From: an uncultured Paracoccaceae bacterium
GTDB lineage: Bacteria > Pseudomonadota > Alphaproteobacteria > Rhodobacterales > Rhodobacteraceae
Direction of reading: 5' to 3'
Assembly: GCA_937872465.1 (NCBI GenBank)
Contig: CALMSR010000033.1
Coordinates: forward strand, 1 to 64,000
Length of the DNA: 64,000 bases
Positions 8,891-24,994 of this stretch are shown piece after piece (position 1 is the first letter of the stretch; every line of letters starts with the position of its first letter). A program made the position numbers and the translations under genes. Under the pieces are notes generated by a model, which saw nothing but the letters and a program-made list of their open reading frames with translations, was not told the DNA's origin and ran no database searches.

Positions 8891-9673
8891 ATGAAGATCG
8901 CCTCCTTCAACATCAATGGAATCAAGGCCCGCCTGCCGGCCCTGCTCGACTGGCTGGCCGAGGCCCGGCCCGACGTCGCCGTGTTGCAGGAGATCAAGTC
9001 GCTCGACGAGGCCTTCCCGCGCTCCGAGATCGAGGATGCGGGATACAATGTCGCGACCCATGGGCAGAAGGGTTTCAACGGCGTCGCGATCCTCTCCCGC
9101 CTGCCGCTCGAGGACGTCGCCCGCGGCCTGCCCGGGGACGCATCCGACGACCAGGCGCGCTGGATCGAGGCGACCGTCGTGGGCGAGCATGCCGCCCTGC
9201 GCATCTGCGGCCTCTACCTGCCCAACGGCAATCCCGCGCCCGGCCCGAAATACGACTACAAGCTCGCCTGGATGGAGCGGCTGGAGAGCCGCGCCGCCGC
9301 GCTGCTTGAGGCGGAGGAAGCGGCGGTGATCCTGGGGGATTTCAACGTCATCCCGCAGGCCGAGGACTGCCGCGACCCCAAGGCCTGGGAAGCGGACGCG
9401 CTCTTCCTGCCCCCGACCCGCGCCGCCTTCCACCGCCTCGTCAATCTCGGCCTGACGGACGCGCTGCGCGCCACCGACGCGAGCCCCGGCATCTACACCT
9501 TCTGGGATTTCCAGGGCGGGGCCTGGCAGAAGAACAACGGCATCCGCATCGACCATGTGCTGCTGACGCCGCAGGCGGCCGACCGCCTGACGGCCTGCGG
9601 GATCGACAAGGAGATCCGCAGCCGCGAGAGGCCCTCCGACCACGTTCCGATCTGGGTGGCGCTGGAAGCCTGA
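8891..9673 (+). CDS. xthA: Exodeoxyribonuclease III (AP endonuclease)
   Basis: The 260-residue protein belongs to the exonuclease III/APE family, which cleaves 5' of abasic sites and trims 3' ends in base excision repair. It begins MKIASFNINGIKARL and has catalytic metal residue Glu34 (LQEIKS), the YLPNGNP and GDFNVIP motifs, and Asp250-His251 in the closing PSDHVPIW. Start and length agree with the family. It follows the erpA-like gene by 170 bp on the same strand. Confidence 0.93.
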   Translation: MKIASFNINGIKARLPALLDWLAEARPDVAVLQEIKSLDEAFPRSEIEDAGYNVATHGQKGFNGVAILSRLPLEDVARGLPGDASDDQARWIEATVVGEHAALRICGLYLPNGNPAPGPKYDYKLAWMERLESRAAALLEAEEAAVILGDFNVIPQAEDCRDPKAWEADALFLPPTRAAFHRLVNLGLTDALRATDASPGIYTFWDFQGGAWQKNNGIRIDHVLLTPQAADRLTACGIDKEIRSRERPSDHVPIWVALEA

Positions 9674-9799
9674 GACGCGCCCCTCCGGGCGACCGGATCG
9701 CGAGAGGCGCCACCGGCGCCCCGCCGCAATCGGTCCGGAGGAATGCCATGCGCGCCGCGCGGGGTGCGGCCTTCTCCTGAAGCCCGGCCGCGGCGGCGG

Positions 9800-10336
9800 T
9801 CAGGCGATCGTGCGACGGGTCAGCCGCGTGCCGAGCAGAAGTGCTACGACGGCGAGCAGCGCGAGGCCGAGCAAGACCCAGAGATACTGTTCCACATAGG
9901 CGACCGCGCCGGTGGCGAGGCCCAGCGCCAGCCCCAGCACCATCAGGCGCCAGCTGACATGGACGCCGCAGAGGAAGGTGCCGAGCGCGAGGATCAGCCC
10001 GTTGACGAGCCCGGTGTCGGCATTCGCCAACCGGCCTGAGGCGATGAAGAAATAGACGATCTGGACCGCCGCGAACACCCCGGCCCAGTGCAGGCCGAGA
10101 CGGACGGCGCTGCGCGAACCGCGGAAATCCGGACCCGAATGCTGCCAGTCGACCGCGAAGGAAGCCAGGGCGAAGATCAGGGTGATCAGGGTCCAGTAGC
10201 TCTGTGTGCCGGCCGCCGACACGTCCGAGGCGGCGATGCCGGCGAAGGCGAGCGCGAGCAGCACCAGCGCGGCCAGGGCCTCCAGGAGGGCCTTGCGCGA
10301 GATGCGCGGAGACGCGGCTGCCGGTTCCTCGACCAT
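9800..10336 (-). CDS. Predicted inner-membrane protein of unknown function
   Basis: A 178-residue protein with several hydrophobic segments, at about residues 18-40, 45-62, 78-98, 106-125, 130-150 and 150-168, ending in an Arg-rich tail (LTRRTIA). An Arg/Lys patch before the first segment suggests a cytoplasmic N-terminus. The ATG at 10336 is fixed by a near-perfect AAGGAGG. I do not recognise the family and see no catalytic motif. It is convergent with xthA and divergent from the second beta-barrel gene, with a hairpin repeat in the divergent region. Confidence 0.75.
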   Translation of the reverse strand: MVEEPAAASPRISRKALLEALAALVLLALAFAGIAASDVSAAGTQSYWTLITLIFALASFAVDWQHSGPDFRGSRSAVRLGLHWAGVFAAVQIVYFFIASGRLANADTGLVNGLILALGTFLCGVHVSWRLMVLGLALGLATGAVAYVEQYLWVLLGLALLAVVALLLGTRLTRRTIA

Positions 10337-10413
10337 GGCTCCCTCCTTCCCGGGCGATCTTGGACGCGGCCGGCAGGCATTGCAAGGGCAGGGTCCGGGG
10401 TCTCTAGGGTGAT

Positions 10414-10462
10414 CGCTGCCCGGCGGTGCCTGGCCTCGGCGGAATCGTTGCACTGGGCACGC
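10414..10462. repeat. Interspersed hairpin repeat, copy A
   Basis: The first 29 bases (10414-10442) are identical to 45444-45472, and similarity fades after about 20 more bases. Both copies can fold into a hairpin: here the left arm is 10426-10433 (GTGCCTGG) and the right arm 10453-10460 (CTGGGCAC), with two G-T wobbles. It lies in the divergent region before the second beta-barrel gene. Confidence 0.6.
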
Positions 10463-10613
10463 CCTGCGAGTTCGCGACGCCAGAGGCGCTCCCCTTGGCC
10501 CGGTCTCGCGGCCCGTGCCGGAATCCGTGGGGACGCCGTTGACCTTCGCGGGCGGCGCCCCAACATGAGAGGCGTTTCGCCCGGATCGGGCGCGGACAGC
10601 ACAGGAGGGCAGA

Positions 10614-11276
10614 ATGCACGGCTTCGATCGCACGAAACTCGCGGTCGCCCTGGCGGCGGGGACGATGCTGGCCGCCGGAGCGGCTTCGGCGCAGGGCTTC
10701 ATGAGCGGCGGGCAATGGTACGTCAAGGGCTTCGGCGGCGCGACCTGGCCGCAGGACCAGTCGGGCGAGGTGAACAGCGGCGGCAGCTTCCTCGCGGATG
10801 GCGACGCCAGCTACGACACCGGCTACGTGCTCGGCGCGGCGGTCGGCTACGACTATACGCCGAACTTCGGGCTGGAGCTGGAATACGCCTATCGCGACGC
10901 GGACACGACCACCGAGCTCACCGGCATCGGCGAGAGCGGCGGCACGACCAATTCCAACGCGGTCATGCTGAACGCGCTCTACAAGTTCGACGGGATGGGC
11001 GCGGGCGGCGCGGTGCAGCCCTATGTCGGCGGCGGCCTCGGCTGGGCCAACATGGAATCGGACATCGACGACATCGGCTCGTTCAAGCGGGACAATGCCC
11101 TCGCCTGGCAGCTGATCGGCGGCGTCGGCTATGCGGTGAACCCGAACTGGTCGGTCGTGGGTGAGGTCCGCTACTTCGCCACCGACAGCGGAACGCTGGA
11201 CGGCCCGGACAACCTCTCCTGGGAAGCCCAGGTCGAGACCGTCGATCTGCTGCTCGGCGCGGTCTACAAGTTCTAG
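10614..11276 (+). CDS. Outer-membrane beta-barrel protein (porin family), copy 2
   Basis: A 220-residue exported beta-barrel protein. The signal peptide is residues 1-26 (ending ASA before QGF). The mature part alternates strand-forming segments and ends AVYKF with terminal Phe. It is paralogous to the protein encoded at 5824-6462: the same blocks KGFGGATWP, DTGYVLGAAVGYDYTPN, LELEYAYR, WQLIGGVGYAV and a C-terminal DLLLGA strand occur in the same order. The start has AGGAGGG 7 nt upstream. It converges on pccR with a 4-bp overlap (11273-11276). The function of this family is not known; small barrels of this kind are often immunogenic outer-membrane proteins. Confidence 0.85.
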   Translation: MHGFDRTKLAVALAAGTMLAAGAASAQGFMSGGQWYVKGFGGATWPQDQSGEVNSGGSFLADGDASYDTGYVLGAAVGYDYTPNFGLELEYAYRDADTTTELTGIGESGGTTNSNAVMLNALYKFDGMGAGGAVQPYVGGGLGWANMESDIDDIGSFKRDNALAWQLIGGVGYAVNPNWSVVGEVRYFATDSGTLDGPDNLSWEAQVETVDLLLGAVYKF

Positions 11277-12673
11277 CCGATCCGGTAGGGCAGCAGGCCG
11301 CGCTCGTCGGGATCGACCGTGAGCGGGCGCTCGAGCGGCGGGACGGCGCGCTGGTGGCAGTCGCGCCGCTCGCAGATGCGGCAGGAGACGCCGATGGGCT
11401 GGTAGGCGGCGTCGTTACGCATGTCGAGATCGTCGGCATAGACCAGCGCGCCGGCATGGGCGATCTCGCAGCCGAGGCCGATCGCGTAGCGCCGCACCGG
11501 CGCGCGGAAGCTGCCGCCGGGCTTGGAGACGTCGCGCGCGAGGCAGAGGTAGCGCGCGCCGTCCGGGGTCTCGGCCAGCTGCCGCAGGAAGCGGCCCGGG
11601 GTCTCGAAGGCGCGGTGCACGTTCCACAAGGGGCAGGCGCTGCCGAATCGGGCGAATTGCAGCCGCGTGGCGGAATGGCGCTTGGTGATGGTGCCGGCCT
11701 GGTCCACGCGCACGAAGAAGAAGGGCACGCCCTTGGCGCCGGGGCGCTGCAGGGTCGAGAGGCGCTGGGCGACCTGCTCGATGGAGGCCTGGAACTCGAG
11801 CGCCAGCGCCTCGATGTCGTGGCGCGCCGAGCCGGCGCGCTCGAGGAAGCGCCCGTAGGGCAGGAGGGCCGCGCCGGCGAAGTAATTGGCGAGCCCGGTC
11901 TTGCAGATCGCCCGCGCCGCCTCGGTGCGGAAGCGGGCGAGATCGAGCGTCGCCTCGAGCAGGTCGTCGTGCTCGATCATCGCGACCTGGTGCAGGGCCT
12001 GGAAGACCTGGCTCGCCGGGGCGGCCTCGGCGGCGAGGGTGAGCCTGCGCGCCCCGGCGTCGAAGCGGCGCAGCGGGCCGCCGGGCTCGGTCGCGAGCGC
12101 GATGCCGTGGCGCTCGGCGAGCCGGGCTTCGAGCGCGGCGCGGCGGTCGCCGGGGGCGAGCTGCGAGGCGAGGCGCTCGGCGGCGCGGTCGATGGCGTCG
12201 ATGTAATTGTCGCAGTAGTGGAAGAAGTCGCGCACCTCCTCCCAGGGCAGCGGGCTGAGCGCGCCCTCCTCGCGGCCGATGGCCTCGTTGAGCTGGGCGA
12301 GCCGGTCCTGGGTCTCGCGATGCGCCCGGTGCAGGGTGAGGAAGGCGCGGGCGAAGTTGGGGGCGTTGGAGGCGACGAGCTGGATGTCGCCCGGCGGCGG
12401 CACCATGCCGAAGACCGGATCGGCCAGCGCCTCGCGCATGTCGGCAGCGATGCGCTCGTGGGCGCCGGCGGCGAGCTCGCTCACGTCGACGGCGAATTCC
12501 TCGACCAGGGCGAGGATCACCCTCGCCGAGACCGGGCGGTGGTTGTTCTCCATCTGGTTGAGATAGGAGAGCGAGACGCCGAGCCGCGCCGCGTATTCGG
12601 CCTGGGTCAGCCGCAGCCGCGCGCGGATCTCGCGCAGCTTGACCCCGGCGTAGAGCTTGGCCTGCTGTGCCAT
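11273..12673 (-). CDS. pccR: ScfR/PccR-type short-chain fatty acyl-CoA regulator
   Basis: The 466-residue protein has an N-terminal XRE helix-turn-helix (about residues 10-62, with [19 protein letters not shown]). A long ligand-binding region of the RamB/ScfR type follows, and then the characteristic Cys cluster near the C-terminus ([10 protein letters not shown]). PccR of Rhodobacter sphaeroides, in this family, senses propionyl-CoA status and activates pccB. The divergent position next to pccB and the TTTGCAA repeats between them support the same role. ATG 12673 gives the usual family length; the ORF could extend upstream through the operator region, but that part does not look coding. The ribosome site is weak (GAAG). 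Confidence 0.88.
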   Translation of the reverse strand: MAQQAKLYAGVKLREIRARLRLTQAEYAARLGVSLSYLNQMENNHRPVSARVILALVEEFAVDVSELAAGAHERIAADMREALADPVFGMVPPPGDIQLVASNAPNFARAFLTLHRAHRETQDRLAQLNEAIGREEGALSPLPWEEVRDFFHYCDNYIDAIDRAAERLASQLAPGDRRAALEARLAERHGIALATEPGGPLRRFDAGARRLTLAAEAAPASQVFQALHQVAMIEHDDLLEATLDLARFRTEAARAICKTGLANYFAGAALLPYGRFLERAGSARHDIEALALEFQASIEQVAQRLSTLQRPGAKGVPFFFVRVDQAGTITKRHSATRLQFARFGSACPLWNVHRAFETPGRFLRQLAETPDGARYLCLARDVSKPGGSFRAPVRRYAIGLGCEIAHAGALVYADDLDMRNDAAYQPIGVSCRICERRDCHQRAVPPLERPLTVDPDERGLLPYRIG

Positions 12674-12676
12674 GAC

Positions 12677-12690
12677 TTCGCAATATTGCA
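12677..12690. promoter_or_regulatory. Palindrome at the pccR start
   Basis: The sequence contains the perfect 10-bp palindrome GCAATATTGC (about 12680-12689) only a few bases upstream of the pccR start codon, next to the main TTTGCAA repeat. It shares the TTGCAA core and may be a second, autoregulatory PccR site. This is an inference from sequence alone. Confidence 0.4.
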
Positions 12691-12704
12691 ATTCGCAGTA
12701 CGCC

Positions 12705-12724
12705 TTTGCAATACGCTTTGCAAA
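12705..12724. promoter_or_regulatory. PccR operator (TTTGCAAT-N4-TTTGCAAA)
   Basis: Two TTTGCAA octamers, TTTGCAAT (12705-12712) and TTTGCAAA (12717-12724), are separated by exactly 4 bp (ACGC). As I recall, the PccR motif of R. sphaeroides is TTTGCAAA-N4-TTTGCAAA, so this differs at one position. It lies 32 bp upstream of the pccR start and 74 bp upstream of the pccB ATG and can serve both divergent genes. Confidence 0.8.
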
Positions 12725-12797
12725 TCTGCCGATGTCCGCTTGCCGCGATCCGGGCGATCTGGCAATGCCTGCCCCAGGCCGCAGGGGGAAGGGGCGC

Positions 12798-14330
<1,533 letters not shown>

Positions 14331-14456
14331 TCGGGCGGGCGGGGGAGAGGGGCATGAAACGGACCCATCCGATCGCCGTCGGCCAGGGCTCGTCCGATGG
14401 ACAGCGGGCGAGTGGCGCACTATGTCCAGAGATGGCTCAAGACGGGAGCTTTCGCC

Positions 14457-14699
14457 ATGCGCCGCCTCTGGATGTCGCTGCCAAAGCTCATTCGCTTCAT
14501 GCTGGTCCATATCGCGAACGGCATGGTCATCGGCTGCAGCTTCCTGCTGGTGCTGATCTGGTTCGACGTGGCGGGCCTCGCGGGGCTGCTCGAAAGCGAC
14601 ACCAGCGGGCTCGCGACCTTCCTGCTCTTCTTCCAGACCGCGCTCACCTTCGGGGCGGTCTCGATGGGCGTGGCGGTGATGCATCTCGGCGAGGATTGA
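14457..14699 (+). CDS. Small two-helix membrane protein between pccB and pccA
   Basis: An 80-residue protein with two hydrophobic helices (about residues 14-36 and 48-72) and a short basic N-terminus (MRRLWMSLPKLIRF). The ATG at 14457 follows CGGGAG; an upstream in-frame ATG at 14397 would add 20 non-membrane residues without a better ribosome site. I do not recognise the family. It lies 126 bp after pccB and 31 bp before the next ORF, all on the plus strand. It is probably co-transcribed with the carboxylase genes, although no enzymatic role is evident. Confidence 0.7.
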   Translation: MRRLWMSLPKLIRFMLVHIANGMVIGCSFLLVLIWFDVAGLAGLLESDTSGLATFLLFFQTALTFGAVSMGVAVMHLGED

Positions 14700-14730
14700 C
14701 CGGGACGCCGCAGCCGGCGGGAGGCGGGGG

Positions 14731-15081
14731 GTGCTGAAGCATCGCGGCTTCCCCGGCCGGCTGCCCGGAACCGACCTTCAGTTCACCATCCGCCGGGCGG
14801 CGCGCGACGGCGCCACGCCGCTGAAGGCGCGCGAGCGCTACGCCGACCGGCGGCCGCTCGACCGCGCCGCCGACCGGGCGTTCCTGGCGGCACTCTGGGC
14901 GCAGTTCGGGGCGGAGCCCTTCGAGCGCGGCAACCTCGACGCCGGCCGGCTCGGCTGGCTCTTCGGGCGCGAGATCCTGCCGGCGGACGATCCCTTCGAC
15001 CCCGCGAGCTACGAGGCGCGGCTGGTGATCGACGAGGCGCGGGCGCGCGCGAGTTTTCCGGAAGCCTTCGAGGATGGGTGA
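14731..15081 (+). CDS. Hypothetical protein between pccB and pccA
   Basis: A 116-residue soluble, charged protein with many Arg, Ala, Asp and Glu residues (DRRPLDRAADRAFLAALWAQF, helical in its middle). The start is GTG at 14731, preceded by GGGAGGCGGGGG. I know no function or fold for it. Support comes from the ribosome site, the fit between flanking plus-strand genes and the balanced amino-acid content; the weak point is that GC-rich DNA gives open frames easily. Confidence 0.5.
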   Translation: MLKHRGFPGRLPGTDLQFTIRRAARDGATPLKARERYADRRPLDRAADRAFLAALWAQFGAEPFERGNLDAGRLGWLFGREILPADDPFDPASYEARLVIDEARARASFPEAFEDG

Positions 15082-15148
15082 CGCCCGCATCCGCCTCGTC
15101 GCGCTGCGATCCTGCGCCGGGAGGCGCCAATTGAGAGGAAGCGAGACG

Positions 15149-15328
15149 ATGAAACGCATCAAGGGACTGGCGAGCCTCGCCGCCGTGCTGATGACCGCCG
15201 CCTGCGCGAGCGGCTCGGCCCCCGAGGCCTCGCCCGAGAACCGCGCGGCGCTGAACGAGCAGATGCTGCAGCAGGACAGCCTTTCGTCGGGCTTCATCCC
15301 GGGCCAGGGCCCGACGATTGGTCCGTGA
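15149..15328 (+). CDS. Small lipoprotein between pccB and pccA
   Basis: A 59-residue lipoprotein: basic start MKRIKG, hydrophobic core, and lipobox MTAAC with lipidated Cys near residue 19. The mature part is only about 40 residues, acidic and Gln/Ser-rich (PEASPENRAALNEQMLQQ). ATG 15149 has GAGGAAG upstream and is preferred over 15074 because it starts the signal peptide. It sits 49 bp before pccA. The function is unknown; the outer or inner membrane is the likely location. Confidence 0.75.
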   Translation: MKRIKGLASLAAVLMTAACASGSAPEASPENRAALNEQMLQQDSLSSGFIPGQGPTIGP

Positions 15329-15377
15329 CGGACCCCCGAGCGAGCGAGAGGCGGAGCGGAGGAGCGAGCGAGGAACG

Positions 15378-17384
<2,007 letters not shown>

Positions 17385-17392
17385 TGCCGGCC

Positions 17393-17647
17393 TCAGCGGT
17401 TGCGGCGGCTCCGGGGTTCGCCGCTGAAAGGATCGATGCGGACGCTCCTGCGGCGGTTGTCCGCGTTGATGAATTCGACGTCCCAGTAGCCGTCGTCGTC
17501 CCATTCGATCTCGGTGAAGACCCGGACCGGTTGGCTCGTTTCGACCCCGGCGACGATCTGGCTGAGCGGCAGCCCGTTGGCGGGCGGCAGGTTCTGCGCG
17601 AAGGCCGGTGCCGCGACGAGGAGGAGAGCGATGGCAAGCAGGCGCAT
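17393..17647 (-). CDS. Small exported PepSY-like protein
   Basis: An 84-residue protein: signal peptide 1-18 (ending AFAQ) and a mature part of 66 residues with ETSQPVRVFTEIEWDDDGY, then WDVEFINADNRRRSVRIDP. The strand-turn-strand pattern with ...GEP at the end resembles single PepSY repeats, which bind or inhibit proteins in the periplasm. ATG 17647 has AGGAAA upstream. It forms a minus-strand pair with the DUF4174 gene, inserted between the plus-strand pccA and mutase genes. PepSY assignment is tentative. Confidence 0.7.
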   Translation of the reverse strand: MRLLAIALLLVAAPAFAQNLPPANGLPLSQIVAGVETSQPVRVFTEIEWDDDGYWDVEFINADNRRRSVRIDPFSGEPRSRRNR

Positions 17648-17730
17648 GGGGGTTTCCTGTGGGCGCTGGTGACGTCGGGCAATCCGACGGATGCTGGAGG
17701 GTGGTGCGTCGCGACGCCAGCCGCTCGTGC

Positions 17731-18195
17731 TCACTGCCGCCGCGAGCCGGTCTCCTGCCGGCGCGAGGGCATGCGGTCGATGAGATTGATCAGCTCGCGC
17801 GCCGTGGTCGGCGCCGGGCGGCGCTGGGCGACGGTGCCGTCGATGTCGATGAGCACGAGGTTGAAGCCGCGCGGCCTGAGCGCGGTGCGCAGCGGCCCCT
17901 TGGCGGCGGGATCGGTGTCGGTGAGGATGACCACGTCGCGCTCGGCCAATTCGACGGCGCGCTCGTCGAGCATGCGCATCTGCTGCTGGAAGCGCGGATC
18001 GTTCGGGGTGTCGGCGAAGACCACGATCGGCCGGGCCACCCAGAGCAGATCCTCGAGCGCCGGCTGCTCGGACGCCTCCGCAGCGGCGGATTGCGCCGTG
18101 GCCGTGGCCGTGGCCTGGACGGGTGCCCCGTCCTGGGCCGCGGCCGGGCCGGCCGCGAGCAGGATGGCGATGGCGATCAGGCGGGCAGGCGGCAT
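17731..18195 (-). CDS. Exported DUF4174 protein
   Basis: A 154-residue protein with a signal peptide (1-20, ending AAAQ) and a thioredoxin-fold-like DUF4174 domain: LEDLLWVARPIVVFADTP, RMLDERAVELAERDVVILTD and GFNLVLIDIDGTVAQRRP. There is no CxxC, so it is not a redox-active thioredoxin. The ATG at 18195 has GGGAGAA. It is probably periplasmic, with unknown function. Its start region lies 123 bp from the mutase start on the other strand. Confidence 0.8.
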   Translation of the reverse strand: MPPARLIAIAILLAAGPAAAQDGAPVQATATATAQSAAAEASEQPALEDLLWVARPIVVFADTPNDPRFQQQMRMLDERAVELAERDVVILTDTDPAAKGPLRTALRPRGFNLVLIDIDGTVAQRRPAPTTARELINLIDRMPSRRQETGSRRQ

Positions 18196-18318
18196 GAATT
18201 TCTCCCTCGTCCCAAGACATAGGCACACCGTTGCGGGATGCGAGAGAGAATCCGGGCAATTCGGGTCGGGGGCGGGGATTTTGCGCCGCCCCTGCGTGGC
18301 GGGATGAGGAGCGGAGCG

Positions 18319-20451
<2,133 letters not shown>

Positions 20452-20563
20452 CGCCGCACGAGGGGCCTTTCGACGCGCCGCAGAAGCGCGCTAGGAAGGA
20501 GGGGAGAAAGCGTCGCCCGGCCGGGACGGCGCTCGCACAGCGAGATGAACGGAGGAAGCTGAG

Positions 20564-22843
<2,280 letters not shown>

Positions 22844-22879
22844 GGAGGACCGAGCGCCCCGGCCCGAAAGGGGGAAGAC

Positions 22880-24775
22880 ATGGGATATGCAGAGATCTAC
22901 CGGGGCTGGAAGGCCGATCCCGAAGGCTTCTGGCGCAAGGCGGCGGAAGCGATCGACTGGATCGAGCCATCGCGCGCGGTGCTCGATTCCAGCCGGGCGC
23001 CGCTCTACGGCTGGTTCGCCGACGGGGTCTGCAACACCTGCTTCAACGCGGTGGACCGCCACGTGCTCGCCGGTCACGGCGAGCGCACCGCGATCATCCA
23101 TGATTCGCCGATCACCGGGACGAAATCCGCGATCAGCTATGGCGAGCTGCGCGAGCGGGTCGCGCGGCTCGCCGGGGCGCTCGCCGCGCGGGGCCTGGGC
23201 AAGGGCGACCGCGTCGTCATCTACATGCCCATGGTGCCCGAGGCGCTCGTCGCCATGCTCGCCTGCGCCCGGCTCGGCGCGGTGCATTCGGTGGTCTTCG
23301 GCGGCTTCGCGGCGCCCGAGCTCGCCGTGCGCATCGACGATGCCCGGCCCAAGGCGCTGATCGCGGCCTCCTGCGGCCTCGAGCCCGGCCGGGTGGTGCC
23401 CTACAAGCCCATGGTCGATGCGGCCATCGACCTGGCGCGATCCAAGCCCGAGTTCTGCGTCATCCTCCAGCGCGACCAGGCGCGGGCGGATCTGGTCGCC
23501 GGCCGCGACCACGAATGGGAGGCCTTCCAGGAAGGCGCCGCGCCGGCGGATTGCGTCCCGGTCGGCGGCATGGACCCGCTCTACATCCTCTATACCTCCG
23601 GCACGACCGGCGCGCCCAAGGGCGTGGTCCGCCCGAGCGGCGGCCATCTGGTGGCGCTGGCCTGGACGATGAGGAACATCTACGGGGTCGAGGCGGGGGA
23701 CGTCTTCTGGTCGGCCTCGGACGTGGGCTGGGTCGTGGGCCATTCCTACATCTGCTACGGGCCTTTGATCGCCGGCGCGACCACCATCGTCTTCGAGGGC
23801 AAGCCGGTGGGAACGCCCGATGCCGGCACTTTCTGGCGCGTCATCGCCGAGCACGGGGTGAAGAGCTTCTTCACCGCGCCGACCGCCTTCCGCGCGATCA
23901 AGCGCGAGGATCCGGAGGCGAAGCTCGTCGGCGACTACGACCTCTCCTCGCTGAAATACCTGTTCCTCGCCGGCGAGCGCGCCGATCCCGACACGATCGA
24001 ATGGGCGCAGCGCCACCTGAAGGTCCCGGTGATCGACCATTGGTGGCAGACCGAGACCGGATGGGCGATCGCCGCCAATCCGGCGGGGATCGAGCTCCTG
24101 CCGGTCAAGCTCGGCTCGCCCACCGTGCCGATGCCGGGCTACGACGTGCAGATCCTCGGCGAGGCGGGCGAGCCGCTGCCCACCGGCCAGCTCGGCGCGG
24201 TGGCGATCCGGCTGCCGCTGCCGCCGGGCACGCTCTCGACGCTCTGGAACGCCGAGGCGCGCTTCGTGACATCCTATCTCACCACCTACCCGGGCTATTA
24301 CGAGACCGGCGACGCCGGGATCATCGACGCGGACGGCTATGTCTCGATCATGGCGCGCACCGACGACGTCATCAACGTGGCCGGGCATCGTCTCTCCACC
24401 GGCGCCATGGAGGAGGTGCTCGCGAGCCATCCCGACGTGGCGGAATGCGCGGTGATCGGCGTGGCCGACGAGCTCAAGGGCCAGCTGCCCATGGGCTTCA
24501 TCTGCCTCAACCGCGGCTGCGAGCGCGACCACGACGCGATCATCCGCGAATGCGTGAAGCTCGTGCGCGAGCGCATCGGGCCGGTGGCGGCCTTCAAGGC
24601 GGCGGTGGTGGTGGACCGGCTGCCCAAGACGCGCTCGGGCAAGATCCTGCGCGGGGTCATGGGGCGGATCGCCGACGGCCAGGAATTCAAGGCGCCGGCG
24701 ACCATCGACGACCCGGCGATCCTCGGCGAGATCAGCGAATCGCTGGCGCAGATCGGCTATCCGCACGCCCATTGA
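22880..24775 (+). CDS. prpE: Propionyl-CoA synthetase (AMP-forming)
   Basis: A 631-residue acyl-CoA synthetase of the acetyl/propionyl-CoA synthetase family. It has the ATP-binding YTSGTTGAPKG loop (about 237-247), the acyl-pocket and adenylate region DHWWQTETGWA, and the C-terminal PKTRSGKILRG motif with the catalytic Lys that is controlled by acetylation in this family. Start MGYAEIYRGW and length match PrpE rather than Acs. It lies 36 bp after maeB and most likely belongs to the same transcript. It makes propionyl-CoA for PccAB. Confidence 0.9.
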   Translation: MGYAEIYRGWKADPEGFWRKAAEAIDWIEPSRAVLDSSRAPLYGWFADGVCNTCFNAVDRHVLAGHGERTAIIHDSPITGTKSAISYGELRERVARLAGALAARGLGKGDRVVIYMPMVPEALVAMLACARLGAVHSVVFGGFAAPELAVRIDDARPKALIAASCGLEPGRVVPYKPMVDAAIDLARSKPEFCVILQRDQARADLVAGRDHEWEAFQEGAAPADCVPVGGMDPLYILYTSGTTGAPKGVVRPSGGHLVALAWTMRNIYGVEAGDVFWSASDVGWVVGHSYICYGPLIAGATTIVFEGKPVGTPDAGTFWRVIAEHGVKSFFTAPTAFRAIKREDPEAKLVGDYDLSSLKYLFLAGERADPDTIEWAQRHLKVPVIDHWWQTETGWAIAANPAGIELLPVKLGSPTVPMPGYDVQILGEAGEPLPTGQLGAVAIRLPLPPGTLSTLWNAEARFVTSYLTTYPGYYETGDAGIIDADGYVSIMARTDDVINVAGHRLSTGAMEEVLASHPDVAECAVIGVADELKGQLPMGFICLNRGCERDHDAIIRECVKLVRERIGPVAAFKAAVVVDRLPKTRSGKILRGVMGRIADGQEFKAPATIDDPAILGEISESLAQIGYPHAH

Positions 24776-24799
24776 TCCGGCCCCTCCAGGGACTGGGCG

Positions 24800-24812
24800 T
24801 TGCATTTTGCAA
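24800..24812. promoter_or_regulatory. LuxO-type box TTGCATTTTGCAA
   Basis: A perfect dyad TTGCA-TTT-TGCAA, matching TTGCA-W3-TGCAA, the motif I recall for LuxO of Vibrio. Its centre is about 126 bp upstream of the predicted sigma-54 start at about 24932, a normal upstream-activator distance. A further half-site TTGCAAAT begins at 24838. The operon downstream encodes a LuxO-like activator, so autoregulation is likely. Confidence 0.7.
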
Positions 24813-24905
24813 GGGATCTCGCGGAAAGCGTGGCGTCTTGCAAATCTGGTTGAGTTCGAAGTCTTGAATATTCGATCTGCGAGTATTGACCCGATCCGGC
24901 GTCTT

Positions 24906-24921
24906 TGGCACGAGTCTTGCT
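24906..24921 (+). promoter_or_regulatory. Sigma-54 promoter of the phosphorelay operon
   Basis: TGGCACG (24906-24912), 4 bp, TTGCT (24917-24921) matches the -24/-12 consensus at every key base. Transcription should start near 24932, about 62 nt before the GTG of the first gene. The last gene of the operon encodes a sigma-54 activator. Confidence 0.85.
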
Positions 24922-24994
24922 TGATCATGGGTGGGTGCAACGGGGCGAGTCCTCGCCGCTGAGATGCGGCGGGGTGAGTCGAGGAGTAACGAGC

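Noticed and set aside
24838..24845. TTGCAAAT as a third LuxO-type box or a PccR half-site
   Set aside because: Only one half of either motif is present; kept only as a possible half-site, not annotated separately.
24940..24994. CTGAGAT motif and hairpins in the leader of the phosphorelay operon, resembling part of a TPP riboswitch
   Set aside because: Only the CTGAGA element matches; the second TPP half (GAACCTGAT and GCGTAGGGA-like parts) is missing and the downstream genes have no link to thiamine.
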